The notes beneath the pieces were generated by a model that ran no database searches, had not been told where the DNA came from, and worked only from the letters and a program-made list of their open reading frames with translations. A stretch of DNA of 64,000 bases from Algoriphagus hitonicola (lineage in GTDB: Bacteria; Bacteroidota; Bacteroidia; Cytophagales; Cyclobacteriaceae): assembly GCF_900113375.1 (NCBI RefSeq), contig NZ_FOPC01000004.1, positions 1 through 64,000 of the forward strand, given 5' to 3'. Of the stretch, positions 51,755-63,000 are shown piece by piece. Position numbers and translations under genes: made by a program. Each line of letters begins with the position of its first letter. The first letter of the stretch is position 1.

Positions 51755-52948
51755 TCAAGCAGAAGCCAGCTGTTTATACTTCTCAATATTATAATACAAA
51801 TAATTGGTTCGGAGAATAATCACCAACATCAGTGGAATCAAACTGGGATGAAAGGACTGCCAACCCAAAATCCAAAAAACAACCGCCGCATCCGCCATAA
51901 TCAAAGCAAACAGCACGTATGGTCGTACCCATTTTTTCAGATTTTTAGAGGCTAATCCGATTGCCAAGAGTAAATGTCCGGGGAAAGCCCAGAGCATATT
52001 CCAGTTCCATTTGGTCGCACTGTGATCCGTAGCAAACCACAGCAAACACACCACCAGTCCAAGAAGGCCCAAAAATGAAAATAAGCCGATATCAAAGCCG
52101 ATAAAAAGGCGTCTGCGCTTGTATCCCAACCACGTAATCAAGGTAAAAGCAATAGCTACCACCCAAAAAATCCAATAGGGATTGATGGCTGGAAGTCCTT
52201 CCGCTGGCTTGGGAAATTCGAGGATCACTTGGGTCTCTTTGACCAGAGGCCGCGAAGGTCCGTCTCCTTGGATTTCCGCCCGGGCAAAAGACGCCTCCAT
52301 ATAATCGGGCAAAAACTGCTCTTCTTGTGGAGTAGCATCCCGATCGATCACGGCACCGAGCGCCAAGTCAATTCCCAAATCTGCCCAAGGAATCCGCAGG
52401 ACATATTCATCGATCAATTCTCTAAAGGTCCGCTCCCTACTTTCTGCTTCCTGATCATTCCAAACCAAATCATCCCCTAAAACCAAATCCATCGCATCCC
52501 GGATTCGCGTGGCACAATTGTCAAAGAAGAAATCATAACGATAATATCTACGCTCAGGCAGGTAATTGACCTGAAGAAACTCCACCATATATTGCTGCTG
52601 CTCGTAGGAGAGATCCAAGACCTGCTCTCTTACCCCGCGACGCTCGGCATTGTAGGTGGCGATAAAATCCGCATAGTTAGAAACAGAGAGCATATAATCG
52701 AGCTTTCCTCCGGCAAATTTTCCGTAAAAATTGGGGGTATTAAAGTTGAAAGTACCGTAGTTAAATACATAATCCGTCCCGTCGGCCCGGTTGAGGACAC
52801 GGATGGCGCTATGCCCAAAGGCCATATACAGATCCTCCCCAGGATCACAGGTCAATAGGCTGATTCGGTAGATTTGAGCCTGAGCACCGCTCAAGGCCAT
52901 GATTACCAATGAAATAAACCATAGTGAGATTTTGAATTTAAAATTCAT
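51755..52948 (-). CDS. DUF4105 (Lnb N-terminal) membrane protein
   Basis: The 397-residue protein has a signal peptide (1-24, ending GAQAQ) and a periplasmic DUF4105 domain (about 28-230) with GEDLYMAFGHSAIRV (His46) and FFDNCATRIRDAM (Cys145), a His/Cys pair reminiscent of NlpC-type hydrolases. Four to five membrane helices follow at about 250-390. The domain is common in Bacteroidota, and no reaction is established. It is divergent from a T9SS cargo gene with 38 nt between. Confidence 0.85.
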   Translation of the reverse strand: MNFKFKISLWFISLVIMALSGAQAQIYRISLLTCDPGEDLYMAFGHSAIRVLNRADGTDYVFNYGTFNFNTPNFYGKFAGGKLDYMLSVSNYADFIATYNAERRGVREQVLDLSYEQQQYMVEFLQVNYLPERRYYRYDFFFDNCATRIRDAMDLVLGDDLVWNDQEAESRERTFRELIDEYVLRIPWADLGIDLALGAVIDRDATPQEEQFLPDYMEASFARAEIQGDGPSRPLVKETQVILEFPKPAEGLPAINPYWIFWVVAIAFTLITWLGYKRRRLFIGFDIGLFSFLGLLGLVVCLLWFATDHSATKWNWNMLWAFPGHLLLAIGLASKNLKKWVRPYVLFALIMADAAVVFWILGWQSFHPSLIPLMLVIILRTNYLYYNIEKYKQLASA

Positions 52949-52986
52949 TGTGTTAAATTAATTCTCCTTTTTTAAACTCTTTTACC

Positions 52987-55293
52987 ATGTTTTTCAGGGA
53001 CAAAACAGTAGTCCATTTGGCACTTTTTAAAAGCCGAATATACAGGATATTGTCGGCAATAGGATTATTATGCCTGCTATACGGTCAAGGATTATCTCAG
53101 GAACCAGGCGCCTACAGGACAATTTTAAGTGGAGATTTTCAAACAACCAGTATTTGGGAGCAATACGATGGAACTGTCTGGAACGCTGCGACCGAACCTC
53201 CCGACCAAACCAATGACGTTTACATCAATCAGAACCATACGCTTAGTCTTAGTCAGGATGAGGAAGTGAAGAGCCTTTTTATTAATGCTGAGGCAGAAGC
53301 CGGGCAAAAATTGAATCTGAATGGATTTAATCTTGACATTTATGGGTCGCTTCAAGCCTTTGAAGGCCCCGCTCCAGGCACTCCAAATCGTGCTTGGAAC
53401 AGTACCAATTGGATCGGAAATTCACTTACTTCCACTTTGACCTTTCGGGGAGATAGCCGAATCATTATTCCTCGCGATGCTTGGTCTGCTCAATCTGACA
53501 ACAGTCGTTATTCCGTTGTTTTTGATCCGGGACCTGGCGTGGAGCTGACTATTCAGGAAGCCTTCAAATCTCTTCGATTTACCATCCGCTCGGGCACCCT
53601 AATTCAGGAACTTGATACCAGCGTAAACCCCGAAAACTGCCCAACCTTTTCATTTAATACCAATACTTCCCAGTTTGGAGGTGGTCCCTATGGAGACTTG
53701 ATTATTGAAGACGGAGCAACTCTGATCACGAACTGCAATGAGGAAATCAGTTTCCGCTCCGGTTCAATCAGTGCGGCCAACTTTGACCTACAACAAGGAG
53801 GCACTCTGATTTTGGAGGGAGAAAATCCACAAGTCGAAGCGGCCACCGTTCAGTTGAATGGAACGGTAATTCACCGCGGTCCAAATAGCCCTAAAAACTT
53901 CCTTTCCAAAAGCTATGCAGATGCCAGCACTCCACAGTCTGTCCGTAATTTGGTATTGGAGGGTAATGAAAATTTAAGCCTTCCAAACAATCTTACCATC
54001 TTAGGAAACCTTACCCAATCCGGTACAGGTGAAATAATCGCTCAATTTTCCCATCTCCAATTTCTGGGAGGAAGTGATCAATTAATTGAAAATTCTTCAC
54101 TTGAAACTCAAGAACTCACTCTAAACAAGCCCAGCGGGGAATTAATTGTGGAGGAGGATCTTCGCGTACTGGAAACTTTAAATATGTTGTCCGGCAGCCT
54201 AAATCTCAACGGAAACGAACTTCACCTAAATGAGACAGGCGGAGGCGAACTCAACTATCTTGGCGGAAGCTGGAAAAATGCTTCACTTTATACTTATCAT
54301 AATATCCCGACTTCGTTCGACGCGGTCAATGGTACTTTTCCGTTTGAAGACACCAAAAATGGTGGAATCAGAAAGGTCCAACTCTTGGGAAATTCTGCTG
54401 GTGGAGATTTGAATATTGAATTCACCGAATATGAAGGGGCTGAGTATAACGCAGATTTTGATGACTCAGACGATACTCCAATTTTGTATAGACTGTATTC
54501 GTATTTTCAGTTTTCGGGGTTAAATCCCAGTACCAATCCGGTAGAATTACGGATTTCCGCAGATAAATTGATTGTGGATGATGTGGATGATTTGAGGATA
54601 GTCGGAACTGGATATGCCGCACCCGGAGATCATTTGGATGGCTTGGATCCAGATGAACTTTGGGCGAGACGGGATTTGACATTTGAAGATCTTGAGGGGG
54701 TGAATTTTACGATCGGAAGTTTTAGGACTCTTTCTATTTTGCCTATTACCTGGGTGGATTTTTCCGTCCAAGAATCAAAAGAGGGCGCGCTCTTAGAATG
54801 GGAAGTAGCCCAAAACGGGAACAGCGGAATCTATGAAATTTACCATTCCCTATCTTCTGATATTTCATCTGAGAGAAAAATTGCGGAGGTTCCTTCCAAT
54901 CCCGGTGAGGGTACTTTTAACTATCAGTATTTCGATCCGGCTATCAATCTTCAGCTGGATCATTACTATCGAATCAAATTTATTGAAAAAAACAAGGAAG
55001 ATAAGTGGAGTTGGGTAATTCGCTTAGAGCCAACTGCCTATTCTAGCGATCAGCAATTCTCTCTTTTTCCAAACCCCTATTCCAACGGAAAGCTGGATGT
55101 CTTGATTCCTAAAAACTGGGCCTTAGAGAATATTCAAGTTGAAATTTTAAAATTACCTGGAAAGCAAGTTTACCAGGGAATTTGGGATGAAAACAAAATA
55201 GTAAAACAACTTACTCATGGAAGTCCGGGGCTTTACATCATTCAAGTCACGCATCAATCGGAAAGTCAGGTAGTCCGATGGATTCGCCACTAA
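52987..55293 (+). CDS. secreted beta-rich protein with T9SS sorting domain
   Basis: The 768-residue protein has a signal segment (about 15-37, ILSAIGLLCLLYGQGLSQ), a long beta-helix-like body (GDFQTTSIWEQYDGTVWN, then repeated 'LxLxGN...V' strands, e.g. LTILGNLTQSGTGEI), the LPITWVDFSVQESKEGALLE fibronectin-like module near 595, and a canonical sorting domain (FPNPYSNGKLDVLIP ending VVRWIRH). Export by the type IX system is inferred. It is a distant relative of the three cargo genes at 29377-41077. Enzymatic motifs are not seen. Confidence 0.87.
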   Translation: MFFRDKTVVHLALFKSRIYRILSAIGLLCLLYGQGLSQEPGAYRTILSGDFQTTSIWEQYDGTVWNAATEPPDQTNDVYINQNHTLSLSQDEEVKSLFINAEAEAGQKLNLNGFNLDIYGSLQAFEGPAPGTPNRAWNSTNWIGNSLTSTLTFRGDSRIIIPRDAWSAQSDNSRYSVVFDPGPGVELTIQEAFKSLRFTIRSGTLIQELDTSVNPENCPTFSFNTNTSQFGGGPYGDLIIEDGATLITNCNEEISFRSGSISAANFDLQQGGTLILEGENPQVEAATVQLNGTVIHRGPNSPKNFLSKSYADASTPQSVRNLVLEGNENLSLPNNLTILGNLTQSGTGEIIAQFSHLQFLGGSDQLIENSSLETQELTLNKPSGELIVEEDLRVLETLNMLSGSLNLNGNELHLNETGGGELNYLGGSWKNASLYTYHNIPTSFDAVNGTFPFEDTKNGGIRKVQLLGNSAGGDLNIEFTEYEGAEYNADFDDSDDTPILYRLYSYFQFSGLNPSTNPVELRISADKLIVDDVDDLRIVGTGYAAPGDHLDGLDPDELWARRDLTFEDLEGVNFTIGSFRTLSILPITWVDFSVQESKEGALLEWEVAQNGNSGIYEIYHSLSSDISSERKIAEVPSNPGEGTFNYQYFDPAINLQLDHYYRIKFIEKNKEDKWSWVIRLEPTAYSSDQQFSLFPNPYSNGKLDVLIPKNWALENIQVEILKLPGKQVYQGIWDENKIVKQLTHGSPGLYIIQVTHQSESQVVRWIRH

Positions 55294-55377
55294 TCACCAA
55301 GATCGATAAAATTATCAAAGGCATTCGGGGCTCTAATCCAAATTTTTTATCTTGGAAGCTTAACCCAATCTCAGCCT

Positions 55378-56691
55378 ATGACCCTTGTACTTGTATTGGT
55401 TAGCATCATCCTCCTGGTGGTTCTGATCGTTTGGGCCAAACTCAATCCTTTTTTGGCCTTTTTGATTTCCTCCATTACTGCCGGTTTTTTACTGGGATTG
55501 CCTGCGGATCAAATCGCCGGTTCGGTCCAAAAAGGCATGGGCGACCTTCTTGGAGACCTGGTCATTGTGATCGTGATGGGGGCCATGCTGGGTAAACTCG
55601 TCGCAGAAAGCGGAGCTGCACAGCGGATCGCGGGTTTTTTGATGAAGATATTTGGGGAAAAACGCATCACTTGGGCCATGGCCTTGACCGGATTGATTGT
55701 CGGCATTCCATTGTTCTATAATGTAGGTTTTGTTTTATTAGTCCCCTTGGCTTTTACAGTATCCTATCAGTACAGGATTTCGGCCGTTTACGTCGGTATT
55801 CCACTCTTGGCAGCACTCTCGGTGACGCATGGATTTTTGCCGCCGCATCCTTCTCCTGCCGCCTTGGTTTCACAGTTTGGTGCCAATATGGGACTGACTT
55901 TATTTTATGGATTTTTGGTAACGATTCCGACAGTCATTATCGCTGGTCCGCTTTATGCCAAGCTTTTGAAAAATGTAAAGGCCGATCCCCTAAAAACCTT
56001 TCAAGCCGAAATCAAGCCGGAGGAAGAATTACCTGGAATCGGAAACAGCCTTTTCACGGCGCTCTTACCCGTTTTTCTGTTGGTTGGGACTACTGCCTTG
56101 AGTTTGCAGGCGGGGGAAAATTTAACTTACGGTCCGCTGGTCAAGTTTATTTCCAATCCGGGAGTGGTGATGATCGTATCGGTACTTTATGCTACGTTTT
56201 CGCTCGGTTTATTACGCGGGTTCAAGATGAAAGAACTCATGGATCGCTATACCGATGCGACCAAGGATATCGCAATGATTCTTCTTATCGTGGCTGGAGC
56301 AGGCGCGTTAAAGCAGATCTTCACCGATACGGGAGTGAGTCTGACGATAGCCGAAGGATTAAAAACCTGGGATGTTCATCCGCTCGTTTTGGCTTGGACG
56401 ATTACAGCAATCATCCGAGTCTGTGTGGGTTCGGCAACAGTGGCGGGATTGACCACAGCGGGTATTATTGCTCCTCTTGTCACCACTATGAATGTGGACC
56501 CCAATCTCTTGGTATTGGCGATTGGAGCAGGAAGCCTGATGTTTTCCCACTTTAATGATGCCGGTTTTTGGATGTATAAAGAATTTTTTAATGTAAGCAT
56601 CAAAGACACCATCAAAACCTGGTCGGTAATGGAGACATTGGTGGCAGTGGTTGGCTTGATTGGTGTCTTGATTTTGGATATATTTATCTAA
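55378..56691 (+). CDS. GntP-family permease
   Basis: Inner-membrane symporter of the gluconate:H+ family, 437 residues with about twelve helices. Signatures are VIVIVMGAMLGKLVAESGAA, HGFLPPHPSPAALV and HFNDAGFWMYKEFF. Family substrates are gluconate, other sugar acids and D-serine (DsdX). It lies 13 nt before a RidA-family gene, which favours an amino- or imino-acid related substrate, but this is inference. Confidence 0.92.
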   Translation: MTLVLVLVSIILLVVLIVWAKLNPFLAFLISSITAGFLLGLPADQIAGSVQKGMGDLLGDLVIVIVMGAMLGKLVAESGAAQRIAGFLMKIFGEKRITWAMALTGLIVGIPLFYNVGFVLLVPLAFTVSYQYRISAVYVGIPLLAALSVTHGFLPPHPSPAALVSQFGANMGLTLFYGFLVTIPTVIIAGPLYAKLLKNVKADPLKTFQAEIKPEEELPGIGNSLFTALLPVFLLVGTTALSLQAGENLTYGPLVKFISNPGVVMIVSVLYATFSLGLLRGFKMKELMDRYTDATKDIAMILLIVAGAGALKQIFTDTGVSLTIAEGLKTWDVHPLVLAWTITAIIRVCVGSATVAGLTTAGIIAPLVTTMNVDPNLLVLAIGAGSLMFSHFNDAGFWMYKEFFNVSIKDTIKTWSVMETLVAVVGLIGVLILDIFI

Positions 56692-56704
56692 ACTGATATT
56701 AATT

Positions 56705-57172
56705 ATGGAATCTGCAGAAAGCAACTTTGAAAAACTAGGATTAACCTTACCTCCTGCTCCCAAGCCTTTGGGGGTTTATAAACCTTGTCTGATCGATGGC
56801 AAATACCTTTACCTCTCTGGGCATGGAACAGTCAAAGATGATGGAAGTATGATCATCGGACGGATCGGAGAGGATTTGGAAGCTGATGCAGGAAAACTCG
56901 CTGCCCGGCAAGTGGGGCTGGCTATGTTGTCCACCATCAAAAAAAACTTGGGATCCCTCAACCGTGTCAAGCGAGTCATCAAGGTAACAGGCATGGTCAA
57001 TTGCAGTTCAGATTTTGAGCGACATCCTTTTGTGATCAACGGATGCAGTGAATTATTTGCCAAAATATGGGGAGAAGAAAACGGAGTAGGTGTCCGATCT
57101 GCAGTGGGAATGGGATCACTTCCTGATAATATTCCAGTCGAAATCGAAGCCATATTTGAGCTTCATGAATAA
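56705..57172 (+). CDS. RidA-family protein
   Basis: The 155-residue RidA/YjgF-fold protein resembles the longer bacterial branch (start LGLTLPPAPKPLGVYKPCLI). Segments LYLSGHGTVKDDG, CSELFAKIWGEENGVGVRSAVG and ending VEIEAIFELHE fit the family. RidA proper hydrolyses reactive enamine/imine intermediates made by PLP enzymes. The family arginine is present in GVRSAVG. Coupled to the GntP permease, it may protect during catabolism of the imported compound. It is convergent with the mltF-like gene, 2 nt apart. Confidence 0.88.
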   Translation: MESAESNFEKLGLTLPPAPKPLGVYKPCLIDGKYLYLSGHGTVKDDGSMIIGRIGEDLEADAGKLAARQVGLAMLSTIKKNLGSLNRVKRVIKVTGMVNCSSDFERHPFVINGCSELFAKIWGEENGVGVRSAVGMGSLPDNIPVEIEAIFELHE

Positions 57173-57174
57173 GC

Positions 57175-58581
57175 TTAAGGGGATACCAAAGCCTTATACG
57201 ATTCAAAAATATTGATCACATCCTCCACGTAGCGTACGGCCAAGTGCCCTTTGGCAAATCCACTTCTGACCACAGGATCCCGATAGTATTCGGGATTGGT
57301 TTTTTGCTCCAAAAAATAGGCGACTTCATCCCAGCTTTGGGTATTACTTCCGTATTTTAATGCAAGCCTCCAGGCGTCTTCTACATGCCCATGTCCGATA
57401 TTGTATGAAGAGAGAATAAATTTTATCCGTTCGTTGGTTTCCGGCACCCGCTCCATCCAAAACTTATCCAAATACCGTAGATACCGGACTCCGCCCATAA
57501 GCGATTGATCCGGATCATTGGGATTGGTTACCCCAAATCGCTCCAAGGTCACGGGCATCAACTGGAGTAAACCCTGAGCGCCGGCATAGGAAATAGCGGT
57601 GGTATCAAAACGGGACTCCTTGTAAACCAAAGAAGCCAACAATCGCCAGTCCCAACCCAACTCCTGTGCACCTTGCTGAATAAGTTCATCATACACCGAA
57701 ATTCGGTTTCCCGCTAGGGAGGAAAATGGACTCGTGGAGCGGAAATAACTGTTTTTGGAATTCAGAAAATATTTGGCGTAAAGAATAGGGATCAGCTTAT
57801 TTTTTTCTTGATCCAACCATTTATTTACCGTTCCCAGCAGTTTGGGAGAATTGTCCCGCAGTGCCCAAGAAACATCCTCCGACTCGGTGACCTTCCAAGA
57901 GATATTCAACCCATCATAATAGGTGGCATTAGCCTGAGCAATATTTTGATCGGCGATCGTCCATTTGATTTCACCATCCACCACTTGATCGATCAGAGTT
58001 TCTTCATGCAAAGGGGATTCAATCACAGTAAAATTAACCTGCAAAGAATCTTTGATTTTGCAAAGTTGGGACTTATAAATCGCTCCCTTTCGGACATAAA
58101 CCGTATCTGACTCAAGGTCCTGCCAAGATTGGATTTTTGGACTTTGGAGTGAGCCGACTAAAACGGTGCTAATATCTCCTAAAGGCCGAGAAAAGGTGGC
58201 CATTTCATCCCGTTCAGGGCTATATTCCAAATTCATGGCGATTAGATCGACCGTCCCATCATTCAAAAAATCAAAGGCCTTGTCAATATCAGAAACCAAC
58301 ACCAAATTAAGCTGAACGCCCAGCTCCTTGGTGAGATCTTGTAAAAGTTCATATTCGTAGCCCATTCTCCGGCCGCGATAGATATAATATCCGGTCGAAT
58401 TATTGTCCACGGCGGCTCTTAGAATACCGCGCTTTTTAATCCCCTCCAGATCCAAAATGTAGGGATCTTCTTTTCTGACCTTATTCAGTTGCTGCTCCAG
58501 AAAGGTGCATTGTACCCCGAACAAAATCAAAATCAAGGTAGAAAATAAAATAACGACTGACTTTCGCATGCACTTGGACAA
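57175..58581 (-). CDS. mltF: MltF-like membrane-bound lytic transglycosylase
   Basis: MltF-type enzymes cleave peptidoglycan glycan strands, producing 1,6-anhydroMurNAc ends. The 468 residues comprise an N-terminal signal with a possible lipid-attachment Cys25 (FGVQC, not a perfect lipobox), a substrate-binding-protein-like domain (about 50-280, GILRAAVDNNSTGYYIYRG), and a C-terminal SLT domain with catalytic Glu323 in YKESRF and GAQGLLQLMP following. Both domains and their order match E. coli MltF. It supplies the kind of muropeptide that recycling genes such as murQ use. Confidence 0.92.
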   Translation of the reverse strand: MSKCMRKSVVILFSTLILILFGVQCTFLEQQLNKVRKEDPYILDLEGIKKRGILRAAVDNNSTGYYIYRGRRMGYEYELLQDLTKELGVQLNLVLVSDIDKAFDFLNDGTVDLIAMNLEYSPERDEMATFSRPLGDISTVLVGSLQSPKIQSWQDLESDTVYVRKGAIYKSQLCKIKDSLQVNFTVIESPLHEETLIDQVVDGEIKWTIADQNIAQANATYYDGLNISWKVTESEDVSWALRDNSPKLLGTVNKWLDQEKNKLIPILYAKYFLNSKNSYFRSTSPFSSLAGNRISVYDELIQQGAQELGWDWRLLASLVYKESRFDTTAISYAGAQGLLQLMPVTLERFGVTNPNDPDQSLMGGVRYLRYLDKFWMERVPETNERIKFILSSYNIGHGHVEDAWRLALKYGSNTQSWDEVAYFLEQKTNPEYYRDPVVRSGFAKGHLAVRYVEDVINIFESYKALVSP

Positions 58582-58659
58582 AGTCCGATGGTTCGAAAGC
58601 CTTGATAGTCAAATGGTATGCCAAAGACTAAAATAGCCTCACCTTAAAAAATGCTAAAG

Positions 58660-58688
58660 AAAAAGGGTTCCCGAAAGAACCCCTTTTT
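58660..58688 (-). terminator. terminator of the RND efflux operon
   Basis: AAAAAGGGTTC and GAACCCCTTTTT pair around CCGAAA with one bulged C. On the minus strand the hairpin ends in T5. It lies 3 nt after the tolC stop codon. Confidence 0.82.
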
Positions 58689-58690
58689 CC

Positions 58691-60034
58691 TTATTGATTA
58701 CCGGGGAGATTCAGCTCCTCAAAAGAACTATCGAAGTATAATTTGCCGGAAAGCCGCATCAATTCAATTTCTTGTTCTTTGATGTTGTAAATAGAGGTAA
58801 TCAGTCTGTTTTCAGCAGTTAGAAGATTCACCTGAGCATCTCTGAATTCGAGGTAGGAAGCAATACCCAATCTAAAACGTTCCAAGGCGATTTCACTACT
58901 CTCTTTGGCAACTGCATAATTATCTTTTTCGATTTCTAGCAGCTTTTGATTGTTTTGATAGGTGTTGTAGGCACGGTGAATATCGGATTTTAGCTGGATT
59001 TCATACTGATCCACAGCATAGCCTTGGATTCGCTGCTGAACCCGAGCGTTCTGGATTCGACGGTTTAGCGTGAAACCGGAAAACAAATTGATCGAAATAT
59101 TCCCTCCATAATTCAATCCTTGGCGTTGATTTTGGATCAGGAAACCAGCATCAGAATTGGAGGTATTTTCCACATAATTGGCATTCAGACTTAAGCCCGG
59201 AAGTCGTTGTGCCTGCAATTCTTTCAGCTGAAGAAAGGCGACATTTTCCTGACGCTGAGTGACCAGCCACTGCTTGTTTTCGAGGAAAGCATTTTCCTCT
59301 AAATCCAATAAGCGAAGCTCCTGTCCCACCGTGATCGTATCATTGACTTCAAAATCCGCCGATGGCTCCAAAGCCATCAATTCATTTAAATTGATCCGTG
59401 CAGCCTGAATGATCTGCTCTTGATTTTGAAGCTGACTTAAATCCGTATTGTAATCTACCTCAGCAGTCAAAAAATCACGTTTCCCTGCTCCACCGAGTTC
59501 ATATTGAGCTTGGGCGATGTCCAACCTGGCTTGACTTAGTTCCAAGGTGTTTTGAAGTACCCGATAGCGCTGAAGCTCCAGTACCAAGCGATAATAGGCT
59601 GTCGAAATTGCGGCGACGGTGTTCTCCACCGTAACTTTTGCCTCCAATTGCGAAATTTCCGTCAATTGTCCGAGTCGCTTTAATACTACGACGGCCTCTG
59701 GCCGAAAGCCATATATTGCAGCCACTGTAAAGTTTTCCGAGCGGGATCTCGCATCGTCAATCTGTCTGGGCTCAGGGTCATTGACAAATCGCTGCGTAAC
59801 ATCTTCCCTCGAAAAATTTCTAGTATAGGTCGCGTCCAAAATGGGCATCACTGCACCAAGCCCAACTTCTTTTTCTCCTTCACGAAGTTTGACGTTTTCT
59901 ACTGCGATTTTTACATCAAAATTATTTTCCAAGCCAACCTGAATCGCTCTTTCCAAATTAAGCGACTCGGTTTCTTGGGCAAATAAATTTATACTCAAGC
60001 AGCTCAAAAAGAGCAAAATAGCTATTTTCTTCAT
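58691..60034 (-). CDS. TolC-family outer-membrane efflux channel
   Basis: Outer-membrane component of a tripartite efflux pump, 447 residues. The signal peptide is 1-19 (LFAQE). Two OEP repeats follow, each with long amphipathic helices: LNLERAIQVGLENNFDVKIA starts the first, and LDIAQAQYELGGAGKRDFL plus LERFRLGIASYLEFRDAQVN are the canonical helix motifs. Trimer formation is inferred. The start overlaps the RND gene stop by 1 nt (TAATG), so it is the third gene of MFP-RND-TolC. Confidence 0.93.
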   Translation of the reverse strand: MKKIAILLFLSCLSINLFAQETESLNLERAIQVGLENNFDVKIAVENVKLREGEKEVGLGAVMPILDATYTRNFSREDVTQRFVNDPEPRQIDDARSRSENFTVAAIYGFRPEAVVVLKRLGQLTEISQLEAKVTVENTVAAISTAYYRLVLELQRYRVLQNTLELSQARLDIAQAQYELGGAGKRDFLTAEVDYNTDLSQLQNQEQIIQAARINLNELMALEPSADFEVNDTITVGQELRLLDLEENAFLENKQWLVTQRQENVAFLQLKELQAQRLPGLSLNANYVENTSNSDAGFLIQNQRQGLNYGGNISINLFSGFTLNRRIQNARVQQRIQGYAVDQYEIQLKSDIHRAYNTYQNNQKLLEIEKDNYAVAKESSEIALERFRLGIASYLEFRDAQVNLLTAENRLITSIYNIKEQEIELMRLSGKLYFDSSFEELNLPGNQ

Positions 60035-63000
60035 TATATTCTGGCTAATCTACCTTCTTTGGAAGTGAGATACGTATAAATGGCAGGGATAATAAATAAA
60101 GTCAACACCGTTGCGAAAGTCAATCCGCCAATTACCGCAGCCCCCATCGGAACGCGGCTTTCGGCTCCTGCTCCTAGTCCAAGTGCAATCGGCAAAATAC
60201 CCAAAATCGTAGAAAGGGAAGTCATCAAAATCGGTCGGAAACGAGCCACTGCCGCACCAAAGATCGCCTCATCAATGGACATGCCCTGGGCTTTTCGCTG
60301 ATTGGCAAATTCGACAATCAGAATCCCGTTTTTAGTCACCAAACCTATCAGCATGATAATACCAATCTGGGAGAAAATATTTAAGGTAAAGTCAAAGATC
60401 CATAGTGTAAACAAAGATCCAAACAAGGCCAAAGGTACAGTAAACATAATCGTCAACGGATCCAAGAAGCTCTCAAACTGAGCAGATAGAACCAAATAGA
60501 TTAAAACCAAAGCAAAGATGAAGGCGAAAATCAAACTGTTGGAAGATTCTCTGAATTCTTTGGAAGGTCCTGACACGTCTGTGGTAAATGACTCATCCAA
60601 TACTTCGGATGAAATTCGGTCCATTTCTTCCAAGCCATCACCAATAGTGTATCCATCTGCAAGGTTTGCCGAGACGGTAGCCGAGACAAAACGATTAAAC
60701 CGATACAACTGGGGAGGAGTGGATTTTTCTACCACGGTGACCAAATTATCCAATTGGACAAGTTCACCATTTTCCGCCCGCACGTAAAGCATTCTCAAAT
60801 TAATCGGCTCATTTCGATCTTCGATCTGCATTTCTCCTACTACCTGATATTGCTTACCATTCATAATGAAATAGGCAAATCGCTGACCGGAATAGGAAAG
60901 CTGCAAGGTCCGTGCGATTTCCTGGACAGATACTCCAATATTTCTGGCTTTGTCCCGGTCGATTTCAATCTCCAACTCAGGCTTGGTAAACTTCAAGTTG
61001 ATATCAGCAAAAATGAATTTATCGCTGGAATTGACCGCTTCCATAAATTCAGGAATCTTCTCTTTGAGCTTTTCCAGAGTTGGCGCCTGAAGGACATATT
61101 GGACGGGAAGTCCCCCTCTTCGATCTCCAATAGATTGGGCTTGGGAAGCAAATGCCCGGACAGAGGTGTAGTTTTTTAGTTTTTCATTGACCAAGGAGAA
61201 AATTTCCTGCTGGGAGCGAGAACGCTGATCGGCATCCGTCAGGATAAGTCGGTTAAACCCAGAGTTGGTGCTGGCGGTGCCAAAACCTGGGGAAGTCACA
61301 GAAATCTGTCCCTCCAATTCTTCCTCGGGAAGTGTTTCCTGAAAATCTTTCACCATTTCGTCAATCACTCGATCCATGTAGCCAAAAGTAGCCCCTTCGG
61401 GTCCGGATAGATTAATTCGGATTTCACCGCGATCTTCTACCGGAGCGAGTTCGGTCGGGATCTGATTGAAAAGGAAATAAATTCCAAATCCCATCAAAAC
61501 CACCAGACCAAAGGCTGTCCATCTTATTTTCATAAAACGACTCAACACCTCGTCGTACTTATCGTTTAGCCAAACAAATACGGGTTCTGACTTTTCGTAA
61601 AACCAGTTATGCTTTTCTCTTCGTTTCAAGAATTTTGCGCTGAGCATCGGTGTCATCGTCAAGGCGACGAATGAGGAAATAATCACAGATCCTGCCACCA
61701 CGATTCCAAACTCTCTAAATAGTCTACCCGTCGTGCCGGTCAAAAATATGACTGGCAAGAATACCGCTGCCAATGCCACCGTAGTAGCAATTACAGCAAA
61801 GAAAATCTCTTCAGATCCTTTTTGAGCAGCTTCGAGAGGTTTTTCCCCTTTTTCTATTCGGGCATAAATATTCTCCAAGACGACAATGGCATCATCTACC
61901 ACCAGTCCGATGGACAGTACGATTCCGAGCAGGGTCAGTACATTGATCGAAAAGTCCATCAAGTACATAATGAAAAACACCCCGATCAGAGAAATCGGAA
62001 TAGTCAAAACTGGAATAAAGGTCGTTCGCCAGTCTCTCAAAAACAGGAAGATAATCGCTACCACCAGGATGAAGGCCGTTATGATCGTTTCCTGCACTTC
62101 AGAAATCGAGCTCCTGATGTATTTGGTAGAGTCAAAACCGATCTCAGTTTCTACATCCGCGGGGAGATCTTTTTTGATGAACTCCAATCGCCGATAAAAC
62201 TCATCGACAATTTCAATACTATTCGAACCTGGAAGTGGAACCAAAACCACACCAACCATCGGCACACCATCCCGTTTGAGTACGGTGCGCTCGTTTAGCG
62301 CAGCGAGTTCGGCCTGTCCAATATCCTGAAATTTGACAATGTTGTTTTGATCCTCTTTAATAATCAGATCATTAAATTCCTGAGGGGAACTCAAGCGGCT
62401 TTTAGTTCGCACAGAAAGCTCAATGGTAGCTCCTTCGATTCTTCCCGAAGGCAACTCTACATTTTCAGATTGTACCCGGGATAAGACATCCAAAGGTGTC
62501 ACTCCATAGGACGCCATTTTGAGCGGGTCCATTCGAAGCCGAATGGCATATTCTTTTTCTCCCCAGATCTGAACTCGGCTGACACCGGGAATTGTCTGCA
62601 AACGCTCCTTGAATATATTATTGGCCAAATCAGAGAGGTCTAGCAGGCTTCGCTCATCACTCTTGACATTGAGAAAAACAATAGGCTGAGAATCCGCATC
62701 GGCTTTGGATACTTCAGGAGGATCCGCATCGGGAGGAAGATTATTCTGAGCACCGGAAACTTTGTCCCGCACATCATTGGCCGCTGTCTCCAGATTAGCT
62801 CCTACGTCAAATTCCACCGTGATACTACTAGCGCCATCATTACTGGTAGAGGTTAATGATTTGATCCCTTGGATCCCATTAATCGCCTCTTCAAGCGGTT
62901 CGGTAATTTGCGCTTCGATGACATCGGCATTGGCGCCGACATAGTTTGTCCTTACGTTAATCACTGGAGGATCTACACTTGGAAACTCCCGAACTCCCAA